Numbered from the stretch's first letter, positions 39,960-51,516 are shown. The stretch: 64,000 bases of DNA from Pantoea latae (GCF_002077695.1 NZ_MWUE01000025.1:1-64000); one strand, 5' to 3'. The notes: generated by a model from the letters alone, not told the origin. A program made the numbers and translations.

Positions 39960-40856
39960 TTAGTCGGCGATAACGTCGACGGGGACGGTCTGCGGCAGCA
40001 CGATGGCCAGCGGCTGACCCAGGCGGGTTTTGCTTTCGGCTTCCAGACTCTCCGCCAGCTTGACGCGTCCCGGCGCGAACAGATTGATCACGGTAGAGCC
40101 CAGCTTGAAGCGCCCCATCTCCTGGCCTTTCAGCAGCACGATCGCGCCTTCATCATCGGCGGCCGGATAGTGCCAGCGTTTGATCACCCCTTCGCGCGGC
40201 GGCGTAATAGTGCCGGCCCAGCTGGTTTCGATACTGCCGACGATGGTCGCGCCCACGAGGATCTGCACCATCGGGCCGATATCGGTATCGAAATAGCAGA
40301 TCACGCGTTCGTTGCGCGCGAACAGGTTAGGGATATTGCGCGCCGTCAGCGGATTGACCGAGTAGAGATCGCCCGGCACGTAAATCATCTCGCGCAGGAT
40401 ACCGTTGCACGGCATATGCACGCGATGGTAGTCGCGCGGCGCCAGATAGGTGGTGACGAAATGACCGTCGCGGAACTGCGCCGCCATCGCTTCCTGACCG
40501 GCCAGCAGCGCGTCCAGCGTATAGTGATGACCCTTTGCCTGGAAAATCTGGTCGCCTTCGATGGGGCCCAGCTGGCTGATGGCGCCGTCGGCGGGCAGCA
40601 CGATCAGGCTGGCGTCGGGATCGACCGGACGCGCGTCGTCCTTCAGCGGACGGACGAAGAAGTCGTTGAAGGTGCGATAGCTGCCGGTGTCGGGCTTACG
40701 CGCTTCCGACATATCTACCTTGTAGAACCAGACGAAGATATCAATCACCAGTTTGGTCAACCAGCCGCCACGCCGGCTGGCGCCCCAACCCGCAAGTTCC
40801 GTTAACCATTTTTTCGGCAGTACATGATTCAGGCCGAGTTTTACACGATCAAACAC
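39960..40856 (-). CDS. psd: Phosphatidylserine decarboxylase proenzyme
   Basis: Makes phosphatidylethanolamine from phosphatidylserine on the inner membrane. It self-cleaves at Gly-Ser in RFKLGST (near residue 254), which creates the pyruvoyl group. The start is GTG at 40856 because a perfect AGGAGG sits 7 bases upstream and the protein then aligns with E. coli; the ATG at 40973 would add 39 foreign residues. At 298 residues it lacks the acidic tail that ends E. coli Psd (322). [13 protein letters not shown] is the active-site histidine motif. Confidence 0.94.
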   Translation of the reverse strand: MFDRVKLGLNHVLPKKWLTELAGWGASRRGGWLTKLVIDIFVWFYKVDMSEARKPDTGSYRTFNDFFVRPLKDDARPVDPDASLIVLPADGAISQLGPIEGDQIFQAKGHHYTLDALLAGQEAMAAQFRDGHFVTTYLAPRDYHRVHMPCNGILREMIYVPGDLYSVNPLTARNIPNLFARNERVICYFDTDIGPMVQILVGATIVGSIETSWAGTITPPREGVIKRWHYPAADDEGAIVLLKGQEMGRFKLGSTVINLFAPGRVKLAESLEAESKTRLGQPLAIVLPQTVPVDVIAD

Positions 40857-40995
40857 CGTAGCCTCCTGGCTTTGTTTCGCGTCAGTCAAAAAGGGGGCGA
40901 ATGATATCAGCGCCCCGGTCAGATGGCGAATTTCCCCATGATCGCGCGCGTTACGGCGGCGATGCAGGGTCAATGCCGTTAATCAGCAGCGAGGG

Positions 40996-42039
40996 TTACT
41001 CGCTGGAGGAGAAATTTTTGCGCGTTTTTACCTGCGCCATGCTCTCCAGAATGCGGTGATAGTTGTCGAAGCGCGACCGATCGATCTGGCCCGCCTCGAC
41101 GGCGGCGCGAATGGCGCAGCCGGGATCGTTGCCATGCTTGCAGTCGCGAAACTTACAACTGCCAATAAACTCACGGAATTCGACAAAGCCGCGGGTAATT
41201 TGTTCCGGTTCGAGATGCCATAAACCGAACTCGCGTACGCCAGGCGAGTCGATCACATCGCCGCCGTGGGGAAAGTGATACAGGCGAGACGCGGTGGTGG
41301 TGTGCTGACCCAGCCCGGAGACGTCAGAGACGTCGTTGGTGACAATCGCGGTCTCCGCCGCCGCATCAAGGCCGAGCAGGGCGTTCAGCAGGCTCGATTT
41401 GCCGACGCCGGACTGCCCGGCGAAGATGCTGATGCGATCGGTCAGGGCGGCTTCCAGCTCCGCCAGGCCCGCTTTGGCATGACTGGAGACCATCAGCACG
41501 CGGTAGCCGATGCGGCGATAGATCGCCATCTGCTGGTCGACAAACGCGCGCGCCTCGTTATCCAGCAGATCGGTTTTATTCAATACCAGCAGCGGCTCGA
41601 TGCCGAGGGTTTCGCTCGCCACCAGATAGCGGTCGATAATATTGAGCGACAGCTCGGGCAAAATCGCCGAGACGATAATGATCTGGTCGATATTGGCGGC
41701 AATAGGCTTCAGGCCATCGTAATAGTCAGGGCGCGTCAGCACGCTGGTGCGCTCGTGCACCGCTTCGACAATGCCTTTACCGCCGCCGAGCGCCGGACGC
41801 CATACCACGCGATCGCCAGTCACCAGCGAGCGGATGGTGCGGCGCAGGTTGCAGCGATGCACCTCACCCACGGCATCCTCGACGTCTGCGTGCATGCCGA
41901 AGCGGCTGATCACTACGCCTTCCGCCGCTTCACCAAACAGGTTGTCGTCCGCTTCCGGCGCTTCACGCTGGTTGAGACGACGCTGGTGGTTAGCGCTGAC
42001 GCGACGTTGTTGACCTTTCGACAGTTTATTTTTGCTCAC
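40996..42039 (-). CDS. rsgA: Ribosome small-subunit GTPase RsgA
   Basis: A circularly permuted GTPase that tests the decoding centre of nascent 30S subunits. The start is GTG at 42039 ([11 protein letters not shown]), after GAGAGGA; 347 residues (E. coli 350). Order: N-terminal OB fold, then the GTPase motifs in permuted order [16 protein letters not shown] and DSPG. The zinc knuckle [14 protein letters not shown] closes the protein. There is a small insertion after the P-loop helix (LDAAAETA) compared with E. coli. It diverges from orn. Confidence 0.95.
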   Translation of the reverse strand: MSKNKLSKGQQRRVSANHQRRLNQREAPEADDNLFGEAAEGVVISRFGMHADVEDAVGEVHRCNLRRTIRSLVTGDRVVWRPALGGGKGIVEAVHERTSVLTRPDYYDGLKPIAANIDQIIIVSAILPELSLNIIDRYLVASETLGIEPLLVLNKTDLLDNEARAFVDQQMAIYRRIGYRVLMVSSHAKAGLAELEAALTDRISIFAGQSGVGKSSLLNALLGLDAAAETAIVTNDVSDVSGLGQHTTTASRLYHFPHGGDVIDSPGVREFGLWHLEPEQITRGFVEFREFIGSCKFRDCKHGNDPGCAIRAAVEAGQIDRSRFDNYHRILESMAQVKTRKNFSSSE

Positions 42040-42141
42040 GCATCCTCTCAGGCTGTTGCCAGATTTCGCCCCGCTGGGCAAAACGTCTATGATACACCCT
42101 AATGACTATCGATGACGACTACGGCTACGGCGGGAAACAGC

Positions 42142-42690
42142 ATGGCAACAGGAAATGAAAATAATTTAATCTGGATCGATCTGGAGATGACCGGACTAGA
42201 TCCAGAGCGCGACCGCATTATCGAGATCGCCACGCTGGTGACCGACGCGAACCTCAATATCCTGGCGGAAGGGCCGGTGATGGCGGTGCATCAGTCCGAC
42301 GCGCAGCTGGCGCTGATGGATGAGTGGAACGTGCGCACCCATACTGCGAGCGGGCTGGTGGAGCGCGTGAAAGCCAGCGCGTTCGACGATCGCCGCGCCG
42401 AACTGGCGACGATTGAGTTTTTAAAACAGTGGGTGCCGGCCAACAGCTCGCCGATTTGTGGCAACAGCATCGGCCAGGATCGCCGCTTCCTTTTCAAATA
42501 CATGCCAGAGCTGGAGGCCTATTTCCACTACCGCTATCTCGACGTCAGCACGTTAAAAGAGCTGGCGCGTCGCTGGAAGCCGGCGATTCTGCCAGGCTTT
42601 AAAAAGGCGGGCACGCATCAGGCGCTGGATGATATTCGCGAATCGGTCGCCGAGCTGGCATACTATCGCGAGCACTTTTTGCAGCTCTAG
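42142..42690 (+). CDS. orn: Oligoribonuclease
   Basis: An essential 3' to 5' exonuclease that degrades 2- to 5-nt RNA remnants, including pGpG. The ATG at 42142 gives 182 residues (E. coli 181); the frame from 42112 is longer by ten residues. DEDDh motifs are present: [24 protein letters not shown] and [10 protein letters not shown]. It diverges from rsgA and is followed by the tRNA cluster. Confidence 0.96.
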   Translation: MATGNENNLIWIDLEMTGLDPERDRIIEIATLVTDANLNILAEGPVMAVHQSDAQLALMDEWNVRTHTASGLVERVKASAFDDRRAELATIEFLKQWVPANSSPICGNSIGQDRRFLFKYMPELEAYFHYRYLDVSTLKELARRWKPAILPGFKKAGTHQALDDIRESVAELAYYREHFLQL

Positions 42691-42773
42691 TTCTAAAAGG
42701 TGCGCAGGAAAACAGCAGGTTGCTGCTTTAATCGGCAAACGAATCGAAAGCGCAAAATTTTGCTTTCAGACTC

Positions 42774-42801
42774 TTGCAGCAGCAATAATTTCTCGTATAA
42801 T
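42774..42801 (+). promoter_or_regulatory. Promoter of the tRNA-Gly operon
   Basis: TTGCAG (42774-42779) and a perfect TATAAT (42796-42801) are 16 bp apart. A GC-rich discriminator (GCGCACCCC) follows, typical of stringently controlled stable-RNA promoters. The first tRNA starts about 37 bases after the likely transcription start. Confidence 0.85.
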
Positions 42802-42844
42802 GCGCACCCCGTACCGATGAAGAATTTATGCAGCGGTACAGGGC

Positions 42845-42920
<76 letters not shown>

Positions 42921-42947
42921 AAATTTAGTCAGCAGCACCTTCTCTAA

Positions 42948-43023
<76 letters not shown>

Positions 43024-43050
43024 AAATGTAGTTAGCAGTACCTTCTCTAA

Positions 43051-43126
<76 letters not shown>

Positions 43127-43199
43127 AATTTTACATCACTAAAAATCATACGTTTAGAACAAGCCGATACCGGTCACTGCCTGACGCTGCGCTTATCAG

Positions 43200-43450
43200 G
43201 TTATCCACAGCGCGCCAGCCGCGTTTGCTGCCGCTTCCCGCGATCTGTAAAACTATTTTAAACAGAGTTATCCACAACTTTGTTGGCTACGCCTGACGCT
43301 ATCCACATTCTTATTTGTACACATTCTTGATTTAACTCATTGATTATTATTGTAATGACAATATTTCATTTTGTTAAACAGGGGTGCAGTGCGCTCTGGG
43401 TCAGTTGAATGACAACGGCTTTTTATTTTTATGCACAGCTTGTGGAAAAC
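43200..43450 (+). promoter_or_regulatory. datA: datA-like DnaA-titration locus with IHF site
   Basis: Five DnaA boxes cluster between the tRNAs and queG. They are TTATCCACA at 43201-43209 and 43268-43276, CTATCCACA (one mismatch) at 43299-43307, TTATGCACA at 43429-43437, and TTTTCCACA on the minus strand at 43441-43449. Between the third and fourth lies a perfect IHF consensus (YAANNNNTTGATW, 43333-43345) followed by A/T-rich DNA. In E. coli datA lies in this same interval; bound to IHF, it promotes DnaA-ATP hydrolysis and so prevents extra rounds of initiation. The span from 43127 to queG contains no gene. A role here is inferred. Confidence 0.8.
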
Positions 43451-43474
43451 TCAGACGCAGCGGGCGGTGGTCAA

Positions 43475-44614
43475 TCATGCATCACGCGGCAAACCCTTCT
43501 CGACGGCGCGCACCAGCCGTTTCTGCTGCGCCGGCTGCACCTCTATCGCCAGCGCCTGCCGCTTAGCATGCTGCTGACGCAGCGCCCATTCGATATGTTC
43601 GTCAAGCAGCGGGTTCTCGCCCAGCCGCTTCGCCAGCACCTCCACGATTTCCCCCGTCCAGGGTGCATTGCCCAGCGCCACGGCGATATTGCGCAGCCAG
43701 CGCAGATGGCCGATACGCCGTATCGCCGATCCCTCCGTCACGCGTAAAAAGGTTTTTTCGTCCCACTGGAACAGCGTCATCAGCTCTGGCGCATGCAGCG
43801 CGGCGCGTGGTGAGAAATCCGCCTCGTCGCTGAGCTGGCCGTAGCGGTTCCACGGGCAGATCAGCTGGCAGTCGTCGCAGCCGTAGATGCGGTTGCCCAT
43901 CAGCGGACGCAGCGCTTCCGGAATCGCGCCTTCCAGCTCGATGGTGAGATAGGAGATGCAGCGGCGCGCATCGACCACATAGGGCTCGACAATGGCGCTG
44001 GTGGGGCAGATCGTCATGCAGGCGACGCAGCGGCCGCACTGCTCTTCCTGCGGCGCGTCGATCGGCAGCGGCAGATCGATCAGCAGCTCGCCGAGGAAAA
44101 ACCAGGAGCCCGCTTCGCGATTGAGGATCAGCGAATGTTTGCCGGTCCAGCCGAGGCCCGCTTTGGCCGCCAGCGGCCGCTCCAGCAGCGGCGCGGAGTC
44201 GACGAAGGGGCGGAAATTCAGCTCGCCGCACGCCTCCTGAATCATTTCTCCGAGCTTTTTCAGGCGATTGCGCAATACTTTGTGGTAATCACGTCCCAGC
44301 GCGTAGCGGCTGACATAGCCGAGCTGCGGGTTTTTCAGCGTGCTGGCAAAGGCGGCTTTCGCCGGCAGGTAATTCATCCGTACGCTGATGACGCGCAGCG
44401 TGCCGGGCAGCAGTTCATGCGGACGCGCGCGCATCATGCCGTGACGCGCCATCCACTCCATTTCGCCGTGATACTGTTTGTCCAGCCACGCCTGTAGACG
44501 CGGCTCTTCCGCGCTGAGATCGGTGTCGGTGATGCCGACCTGCTGAAAGCCGAGATCCTTGCCCCACTGTTTAATCTGTTGAGCAAGCTGATGAAGATCG
44601 AGAGGGTATGACAT
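43475..44614 (-). CDS. queG: Epoxyqueuosine reductase
   Basis: The last step of queuosine formation in tRNA, using cobalamin and two [4Fe-4S] clusters. The ATG at 44614 gives 379 residues, the E. coli length; the longer open frame to 44827 is the shadow of nnrD. Cluster motifs are CGRCVACMTICPT and CDDCQLICPWN, followed by a HEAT-like C-terminal part that recognises tRNA. The start codon overlaps that of the divergent nnrD. Confidence 0.95.
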   Translation of the reverse strand: MSYPLDLHQLAQQIKQWGKDLGFQQVGITDTDLSAEEPRLQAWLDKQYHGEMEWMARHGMMRARPHELLPGTLRVISVRMNYLPAKAAFASTLKNPQLGYVSRYALGRDYHKVLRNRLKKLGEMIQEACGELNFRPFVDSAPLLERPLAAKAGLGWTGKHSLILNREAGSWFFLGELLIDLPLPIDAPQEEQCGRCVACMTICPTSAIVEPYVVDARRCISYLTIELEGAIPEALRPLMGNRIYGCDDCQLICPWNRYGQLSDEADFSPRAALHAPELMTLFQWDEKTFLRVTEGSAIRRIGHLRWLRNIAVALGNAPWTGEIVEVLAKRLGENPLLDEHIEWALRQQHAKRQALAIEVQPAQQKRLVRAVEKGLPRDA

Positions 44615-46127
44615 GAGTAACCAGGAATCAGAAGCAAACGGCCGCAGTTTACCATATTCCGTCTGGCCTGCGCAGGCCTTGCGCCAGCTGGAGCGCGACG
44701 GTGCCGATGCGCTGGGCGTTACGCTGTATGAGCTGATGCAGCGCGCCGGGCAGGCGGCGTTCGAACGGGCGCGCGCGCAGTGGCCGCAGGCGCAAAACTG
44801 GCTGATCCTTTGCGGCCATGGCAACAACGGCGGCGATGGCTACGTTACGGCGCGGCTGGCGCAGGCGGCGGGCTGCACGGTGACGCTGCTGGCGTGCACA
44901 GGCGAAAAGCCGCTGCCGGACGAGGCGCAGCGCGCGCGCGACGCCTGGCTGGAAGCGGGAGGCGAAATCCATGCGCCTGACGCCGCCTGGCCGGAGCGGG
45001 TCGACCTTATCATTGACGCGCTGCTCGGCACCGGCATCAACCGCGCGCCCGCCGAACCCTACCTCACGCTGATTGCGCAGGCGAACGCCCATCACGCGCC
45101 GGTGCTGGCGCTTGATATGCCATCGGGACTCTCGGCGGCCACCGGCTGCGCGCCGGGCGAGGCGATCGCCGCGACGCAGACGCTGAGCTTTATTGCCCTC
45201 AAGCCCGGCCAGATCACCGGCAAAGCGCGCGATCTGATCGGCGAACTGCGCTATGCCGATCTCGGCTTAGGCGCTTTTCTCGCCGTCGAAGCGGCGCCGA
45301 TGGCGCGCTTCGACGCTACCTTTCTGTCGCACTGGCTGAAGCCGCGCAAGCCGACCTCGCACAAAGGCAATCACGGCCGTCTGCTGGTGGTAGGCGGCGA
45401 TACCGGCACCGCGGGCGCGATACGCATGACGGCGGAGGCAGCGCTGCGCAGCGGGTCGGGGCTGGTGCGCGTCCTGACGCATCGCGATAATATCGCGCCA
45501 GTTCTGACGGCGCGCCCGGAAATTATGGTGGACGAGCTGACGGACGACGCGCTGCAGAGCGGTCTGGCGTGGGCGGATGTGATCGCCATTGGCCCTGGCC
45601 TGGGCCAGCGCGAGTGGGGACAGAATGCACTGAAAGCGGTTGCCACCAGCGAAAAGCCGATGCTTTGGGACGCGGATGCGCTTAACCTGCTGGCAATCAA
45701 TGCGCAGAAACGTCAGAATCGCATCATTACGCCGCATCCCGGCGAGGCGGCGCGACTGCTGGGTATTAAGACCAGCGAGGTCGAGAGCGATCGCCTGCTC
45801 GCCGCGCAGAAGCTAGCGGCGCGCTACGGCGGCGTGGCGGTGTTGAAAGGCGCCGGCACGCTGATCGCCAGCGAGCAGGGCGCGATGGCCTTTGCCGACG
45901 TCGGCAACGCCGGTATGGCGTCCGGCGGCATGGGCGACGTATTAAGTGGTATTATCGCCTCGATGATGGGGCAGCAGCTGGCGCTGTTTGACGCGGCCTG
46001 CGCAGGCTGCGTGGCACACGGCGCAGCGGCGGACGCAGTGGCGGCGCGGCGCGGCACGCGCGGCATGTTGGCAACAGATTTATTCGAGCTGCTGTGGCAG
46101 TTTGTTAATCCAGAGATGACCCAATAA
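44613..46127 (+). CDS. nnrD: Bifunctional NAD(P)H-hydrate epimerase/dehydratase
   Basis: Repairs hydrated NADH and NADPH. The N-terminal YjeF_N epimerase domain (about 10-215, LCGHGNNGGDGYV) is fused to a C-terminal ADP-dependent dehydratase of the ribokinase-like fold (about 225-500, KGNHGRLLVVGGD, ITPHPGEAARLL, GMASGGMGDVLSGI). 504 residues. It is the first gene of the nnrD-tsaE-amiB-mutL-miaA-hfq group, and its ATG overlaps the queG start by two bases. Confidence 0.95.
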   Translation: MSNQESEANGRSLPYSVWPAQALRQLERDGADALGVTLYELMQRAGQAAFERARAQWPQAQNWLILCGHGNNGGDGYVTARLAQAAGCTVTLLACTGEKPLPDEAQRARDAWLEAGGEIHAPDAAWPERVDLIIDALLGTGINRAPAEPYLTLIAQANAHHAPVLALDMPSGLSAATGCAPGEAIAATQTLSFIALKPGQITGKARDLIGELRYADLGLGAFLAVEAAPMARFDATFLSHWLKPRKPTSHKGNHGRLLVVGGDTGTAGAIRMTAEAALRSGSGLVRVLTHRDNIAPVLTARPEIMVDELTDDALQSGLAWADVIAIGPGLGQREWGQNALKAVATSEKPMLWDADALNLLAINAQKRQNRIITPHPGEAARLLGIKTSEVESDRLLAAQKLAARYGGVAVLKGAGTLIASEQGAMAFADVGNAGMASGGMGDVLSGIIASMMGQQLALFDAACAGCVAHGAAADAVAARRGTRGMLATDLFELLWQFVNPEMTQ

Positions 46128-46133
46128 TAAAGC

Positions 46134-46598
46134 ATGAAGACCTGTGTTATTTCCTTGCCCGATGAGGCGGCGACCCTCGATCTGGGCGCTCAGCTGGCCC
46201 GCGCCTGTACCGGCGCGGCGGTAATCTATCTCTATGGCGATCTGGGCGCGGGTAAAACCACCTTCAGCCGCGGATTTTTGCAGGCGCTTGGCCATCAGGG
46301 CAACGTAAAAAGCCCGACCTACACGCTGGTCGAGCCTTACCAGCTTGGCGAGCGCGCGCTCTATCACTTCGATCTCTATCGCCTGGCCGATCCGGAAGAG
46401 CTGGAGTTTATGGGCATCCGCGACTACTTCACCGGCGACGCCATCTGCCTGGTGGAATGGCCGCAGCAGGGCGCTGGCGTGCTGCCGCCGCCCGATCTGG
46501 CGCTGACGCTGAGCTACGTCGGCACCGCGCGCGAGGCGCGGCTCGAGGCGCGCTCCGCGCTGGGCGAAACCCTGACAGAGCAGGTGGCGCAGGCATGA
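46134..46598 (+). CDS. tsaE: tRNA threonylcarbamoyladenosine ATPase TsaE
   Basis: Couples ATP hydrolysis to t6A synthesis at position 37 of ANN-decoding tRNAs, with TsaB, TsaC and TsaD. The 154-residue P-loop protein has [10 protein letters not shown] (Walker A) and the conserved [10 protein letters not shown] and VEWPQQ motifs. It starts 6 bases after nnrD, and its stop overlaps the amiB ATG by the sequence ATGA. Confidence 0.95.
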   Translation: MKTCVISLPDEAATLDLGAQLARACTGAAVIYLYGDLGAGKTTFSRGFLQALGHQGNVKSPTYTLVEPYQLGERALYHFDLYRLADPEELEFMGIRDYFTGDAICLVEWPQQGAGVLPPPDLALTLSYVGTAREARLEARSALGETLTEQVAQA

Positions 46599-48235
46599 TC
46601 GCAAGGATGAAAAGCGCGCTGCTGCTGGCGCTCTGCCTGATAACGGCCCCGGCGCTGGCGGCCAGCCTTTCCGATATCAAAGTAGAAAACGGCGACAGCC
46701 AGGCGACGGTAACGCTGAGCTTCGCCGGTCAGCCGGTATATGGCTTTTTCCCGCTGCGCAATCCGGATCGCGTGGTGCTGGATATCCGGCAGAGCGGCGT
46801 CATTCAGGGGCTGCCGCTTAACTTCAGCGGCGAAAATATCGTCAGGCGCATCCGCACCAGCACGCCGAAAGATAAACAGAGCATTCGTCTGGTGCTGGAG
46901 CTGACGCAGTCGGCCAAAACCCGCGCGGTGACGCAGCGTAACGGCAGCAGCTATAACGTGGTGTTCACTATTCAGGGCCGGCAGCCCGCCGCGCATGCTG
47001 CGCCTGTGTCGACGGCGTCGGCCGCGCCGAGCCGCCCGGCGGCTAACCCGTTTAACGCTAATCAGGTGACGGCGGTCAGTAACACCAACACCACAACGCG
47101 TCCGGGCAATGCGGTGCCCACCAGCAACGACACGGTGATTGTGGCGATCGACGCCGGTCACGGCGGCCAGGATCCGGGCGCTACCGGCCAGCGCGGCCTG
47201 CATGAAAAGAACGTAACTATCGCTATCGCGCGCAAGCTGAAGGTGCTGCTCAACAAAGACCCGATGTTCAAAGGGGTGCTGACGCGCGACGGCGACTACT
47301 TTATCTCAGTGATGGGCCGCTCCGAGGTGGCGCGTAAAGAGAACGCCAACCTGCTGGTTTCGATTCACGCCGACTCGGCGCCGAGCCACAGCGCCACCGG
47401 CGCTTCGGTATGGGTGCTGTCAAACCGCCGTGCCAACAGCGAAATGGCGAACTGGCTGGAACAGCGCGAGAAACAGTCCGAACTGCTGGGCGGCGCAGGG
47501 GATCTGCTGGCGAACAGCCAGGCTGACCCCTACCTGAGCCAGGCGGTGCTGGATCTGCAGTTCGGCCATTCGCAGCGCGTTGGTTACGATGTGGCGGTGA
47601 AGGTGCTGCAACAGCTGCGCGGCGTGTCGCCGCTGCATAAGCGTTTGCCAGAGCACGCCAGCCTGGGCGTGCTGCGTTCGCCGGATATTCCCTCGCTGTT
47701 AGTGGAAACCGGCTTTATCAGTAATACCTCGGAGGAGCGACTGCTCGGCAGTAGCGCTTACCAGGATAAGATTGCGATGGCCATCTACAAAGGCCTGCGC
47801 AACTATTTCCTGGCGCACCCGCTACAATCGCTCCCAAAGGAGGAAAATCGTCCGCTCGGCTCATCGCCGACGGTGAGCGTCGCCAGTAATCCGGCGACCG
47901 GCGTCACGCAGTATACCGGCGCGGTGCAGCGCCATACGGTAACGCGCGGCGAAACGCTCTCCGGCATTGCGGCGAAATATGGCGTCAGCATGGGAACGCT
48001 GCGCGAGCTGAACCGGCTCAAGCGCGACGTTGTCTGGGTCGGGCAGCGTCTGAAGGTGCCGGCCGGCAGTACGGTGGCCGCGCGCGCGCCGGCGCGTCAT
48101 AAAGTGGTGCGCGGCGACTCGCTGACGGCGATCGCCGCCCATTACGGCGTCAGCCCGCAGGCGATCATCCAGGCGAACAACATGAAGTCCTCAAACGTAA
48201 TGTTGGGGCAAACCCTGAAAATTCCCGCTTCCTGA
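46595..48235 (+). CDS. amiB: N-acetylmuramoyl-L-alanine amidase AmiB
   Basis: Cleaves septal peptidoglycan to separate daughter cells, activated by EnvC. The ATG at 46595 gives 546 residues; the open frame extends 46 codons upstream into tsaE and is not used. Order: signal peptide (cleavage near ALA-A at 22), AMIN targeting domain (about 24-125), low-complexity linker, Amidase_3 catalytic domain from [13 protein letters not shown] with zinc ligands, then two C-terminal LysM repeats ([13 protein letters not shown] and [13 protein letters not shown]). Translational overlap with tsaE, then 46 bases to mutL. Confidence 0.95.
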   Translation: MIARMKSALLLALCLITAPALAASLSDIKVENGDSQATVTLSFAGQPVYGFFPLRNPDRVVLDIRQSGVIQGLPLNFSGENIVRRIRTSTPKDKQSIRLVLELTQSAKTRAVTQRNGSSYNVVFTIQGRQPAAHAAPVSTASAAPSRPAANPFNANQVTAVSNTNTTTRPGNAVPTSNDTVIVAIDAGHGGQDPGATGQRGLHEKNVTIAIARKLKVLLNKDPMFKGVLTRDGDYFISVMGRSEVARKENANLLVSIHADSAPSHSATGASVWVLSNRRANSEMANWLEQREKQSELLGGAGDLLANSQADPYLSQAVLDLQFGHSQRVGYDVAVKVLQQLRGVSPLHKRLPEHASLGVLRSPDIPSLLVETGFISNTSEERLLGSSAYQDKIAMAIYKGLRNYFLAHPLQSLPKEENRPLGSSPTVSVASNPATGVTQYTGAVQRHTVTRGETLSGIAAKYGVSMGTLRELNRLKRDVVWVGQRLKVPAGSTVAARAPARHKVVRGDSLTAIAAHYGVSPQAIIQANNMKSSNVMLGQTLKIPAS

Positions 48236-48281
48236 CGGACTGCCCGGCCAGGCGCCGGGCCAGGCTCTAAAAGGATAAACC

Positions 48282-50141
48282 ATGCCCATTCAAATTTTAC
48301 CGCCGCAGCTGGCCAACCAGATTGCGGCGGGCGAGGTCGTCGAGCGCCCCGCGTCGGTGGTGAAAGAGCTGGTGGAAAACAGCCTTGACGCCGGCGCGAC
48401 GCGCATCGATATCGATATCGAGAAGGGCGGCGCGAAGCTGATCCGCATCCGCGATAACGGCTGTGGCATCAGCAAAGAGGAGCTGGCGATGGCGCTGGCG
48501 CGGCACGCCACCAGCAAAATCGCCTCGCTCGACGATCTCGAAGCCATTATGAGCCTGGGCTTTCGCGGCGAAGCGCTCGCCAGCATCAGTTCGGTGTCGC
48601 GCCTCACCTTAACCTCACGCACCCAGGCGCAGAGCGAAGCCTGGCAGGCGTACGCCGAAGGGCGCGATATGGAGGTGACGGTGAAGCCAGCGGCGCACCC
48701 GTGCGGCACCACGCTGGAGGTGCTCGACCTCTTTTACAACACGCCCGCGCGCCGTAAATTTATGCGCACCGAGAAAACCGAGTTCGGCCATATCGACGAG
48801 GTGATCCGCCGCATCGCGCTGGCGCGTTTCGATGTCGCCATCTCGCTCAGCCACAACGGCAAGCTGATGCGCCAGTATCGCGCGGTCAGCGATGAGGCGC
48901 AGCGCGAGCGGCGGCTGGGCGCGATTTGCGGCGCCACCTTTATGCAGCATGCGCTGCGCATCGACTGGCAGCATGACGATCTGCTGCTGCGCGGCTGGGT
49001 GGCCGATCCGGCTGGCTCGCGCCAGCTGACCGACATCCAGTACTGCTACGTCAACGGCCGCATGATGCGCGACAAGCTGATTAACCATGCGATACGCCAG
49101 GCGTTTCAGACGCAGCTGCAGGCGGAACAGCAGCCGGCCTACGTGCTCTATCTGGAGATCGATCCGCATCAGGTGGACGTCAACGTCCATCCTGCCAAGC
49201 ACGAGGTGCGCTTTCATCAGTCGCGGCTGGTGCACGACTTTATTTTCCAGGGCGTGATGAGCGTGCTGCAGGAGAGTCGCGCGCCGGCTCTGCCTGTCGG
49301 CCCGGCGGAAGAGCCGGCGCCGCGCTGGCAGCCGGAGAACCGCCAGGCGGCGGGCGGCAACCACTTTTCCCAGCCTTCCGCGCCGCGCCGCAGCGAAGGC
49401 GCCGCCGCCGCGTCGGCGCAGCCGGCCTGGCAGAATAAAGAGAACGGCTACAGCAAGCGCGAAGGCGCGGTCTATCAGCAGCTGCTGAAAACGCCGACGG
49501 CGGATCGGGCGACGCCGGCCGAGCCGGTCGCCGCGCCCGTGACGCCGCCGCGCGCGCGGCCCGCCGAGGCGCCGCTGACTTCCCATGCGCAAAGCTTCGG
49601 TCGCGTGCTGACGGTGGTGCGCGAATGCTATGCGCTGCTGGAGCAGGAGCAGCGTTTGCTGCTGCTGTCGCTGCCGGTGGCCGCGCGTTGGGTGCGTCAC
49701 GCGCAGCTGCAGCCGGGCGAAACCGGGCTGAAATCGCAGCCGCTGCTGATCCCGGTGCGGATGAAGATCGCCCGACCGGAGCGCCAGATCGCCGCCGACA
49801 GGCAGAGCCTGCTGAGCGAAATGGGCATCGATCTGCAGCCGGAGGGCGACCACGTGACGCTGCGCGCGGTGCCTTTACCCTTGCGCACGCAAAATTTACA
49901 AATCTTGATTCCAGAGCTGTTAGGCTATCTCGCCCAGCAGCCGGCGTGCGACGCTTCTCAGCTGGCGCAGTGGCTGGCGCGACGCTGCGATAGCGAGGCG
50001 TCCCACTGGAATCACACCCAGGCGATTGCGCTGCTGGCGGAGCTGGAGCGGCTCTGTCCGCAGCTGCTGAAATCGCCGCCTTCAGGCCTGATTCAGGCCA
50101 TTGAGATTGAGAGCGCGCTGACCGCACTAAAGCATGAGTGA
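48282..50141 (+). CDS. mutL: DNA mismatch repair protein MutL
   Basis: Links MutS mismatch recognition to MutH and UvrD. The 619 residues begin with a GHKL ATPase domain ([30 protein letters not shown]). A long Ala/Pro/Arg-rich linker (about 335-435) follows, then the C-terminal dimerisation domain. The DQHA endonuclease motif is absent, as in other MutH-dependent bacteria. It overlaps miaA by 8 bases. Confidence 0.97.
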   Translation: MPIQILPPQLANQIAAGEVVERPASVVKELVENSLDAGATRIDIDIEKGGAKLIRIRDNGCGISKEELAMALARHATSKIASLDDLEAIMSLGFRGEALASISSVSRLTLTSRTQAQSEAWQAYAEGRDMEVTVKPAAHPCGTTLEVLDLFYNTPARRKFMRTEKTEFGHIDEVIRRIALARFDVAISLSHNGKLMRQYRAVSDEAQRERRLGAICGATFMQHALRIDWQHDDLLLRGWVADPAGSRQLTDIQYCYVNGRMMRDKLINHAIRQAFQTQLQAEQQPAYVLYLEIDPHQVDVNVHPAKHEVRFHQSRLVHDFIFQGVMSVLQESRAPALPVGPAEEPAPRWQPENRQAAGGNHFSQPSAPRRSEGAAAASAQPAWQNKENGYSKREGAVYQQLLKTPTADRATPAEPVAAPVTPPRARPAEAPLTSHAQSFGRVLTVVRECYALLEQEQRLLLLSLPVAARWVRHAQLQPGETGLKSQPLLIPVRMKIARPERQIAADRQSLLSEMGIDLQPEGDHVTLRAVPLPLRTQNLQILIPELLGYLAQQPACDASQLAQWLARRCDSEASHWNHTQAIALLAELERLCPQLLKSPPSGLIQAIEIESALTALKHE

Positions 50142-51084
50142 ACAAAACCAGTCTGGCCGACCTAAGGCTATTTTTTTGATGGGGCCGACCGCCTCGGGCA
50201 AAACCGCGCTGGCGATTGCGTTAAGAAAGCAGCTGCCGGTGGAACTTATTAGCGTTGATTCTGCCTTAATCTATCGCGGGATGGATATCGGCACGGCGAA
50301 GCCATCCGCCGACGAGTTAGCGCAGGCGCCGCATCGCCTGCTGGACATCCGCGATCCGTCGCAGGCCTATTCGGCCGCCGACTTTCGCCGCGATGCGCTG
50401 GCGGCGATGGCGGAGATCGTTCAGGCTGGCCGGATCCCGCTGCTGGTCGGCGGAACCATGCTCTATTTCAAAGCGTTGCTGGAAGGATTGTCGCCGCTGC
50501 CCTCGGCCGATCCCGAGGTGCGTCAGCGGATAGAGGAAATGGCGCGCGAGAAAGGATGGGACGAACTGCATCGTCAGCTGTGCGCCATCGATCCGGTCGC
50601 CGGGAGTCGTATTCATCCGAATGATCCGCAGAGACTTTCGCGAGCACTGGAAGTTTTTTTTATTTCGGGTAAAACTTTAACGGAACTGACAAAAACATCC
50701 GGCGAAGCGTTACCCTACGATGTGTATCAGTTCGCAATCGCCCCCGCGAGCCGTGAACTGCTGCATCAGCGTATCGCATTGCGCTTCGAACAGATGCTGG
50801 CGTCAGGATTTGAAGCGGAGGCTCGGGCCCTGTTTGCACGAGGTGATTTGCATACGGATATGCCTTCCATTCGCTGTGTCGGTTATCGCCAGATGTGGTC
50901 TTACCTGGCTGGCGAGATCGATTATGACGAGATGGTTTATCGGGGAATTTGCGCAACCCGGCAGCTCGCTAAACGCCAGATGACCTGGTTACGCGGCTGG
51001 GAAAATGTCCGCTGGCTTGACAGCGACAGCCCAGAATCCGCGCGTAATGAGGTGCTTCAGGTTCTTAGTGCGAAGCATGGGTGA
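50134..51084 (+). CDS. miaA: tRNA dimethylallyltransferase
   Basis: Adds the isopentenyl group to A37 of UNN-decoding tRNAs, which becomes ms2i6A. The 316 residues contain the P-loop [14 protein letters not shown] and the DMAPP-binding [33 protein letters not shown] and [12 protein letters not shown] follow. The start lies within mutL, so translation is coupled. Hfq follows after 103 bases with its own promoter probably inside miaA, as in E. coli. Confidence 0.97.
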   Translation: MSEQNQSGRPKAIFLMGPTASGKTALAIALRKQLPVELISVDSALIYRGMDIGTAKPSADELAQAPHRLLDIRDPSQAYSAADFRRDALAAMAEIVQAGRIPLLVGGTMLYFKALLEGLSPLPSADPEVRQRIEEMAREKGWDELHRQLCAIDPVAGSRIHPNDPQRLSRALEVFFISGKTLTELTKTSGEALPYDVYQFAIAPASRELLHQRIALRFEQMLASGFEAEARALFARGDLHTDMPSIRCVGYRQMWSYLAGEIDYDEMVYRGICATRQLAKRQMTWLRGWENVRWLDSDSPESARNEVLQVLSAKHG

Positions 51085-51175
51085 TTGTGTACAATTGGCT
51101 GGTTATCGTGCGCAAATTTTTACGCAGTTTTTTTCAGGACTTCGGTTCTACAAGTAATAAACAACAAGCATATAA

Positions 51176-51499
<324 letters not shown>

Positions 51500-51516
51500 C
51501 GCGCTACCCGTACAAG

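Noticed and set aside
46457-46594. 46-codon N-terminal extension of amiB
   Set aside because: It lies fully within tsaE in another frame; the ATG at 46595 starts a proper signal peptide and overlaps the tsaE stop.
48615-49853. 412-codon minus-strand frame opposite mutL
   Set aside because: Shadow of mutL: no ribosome site, Arg/Leu-rich composition and no recognisable domain.
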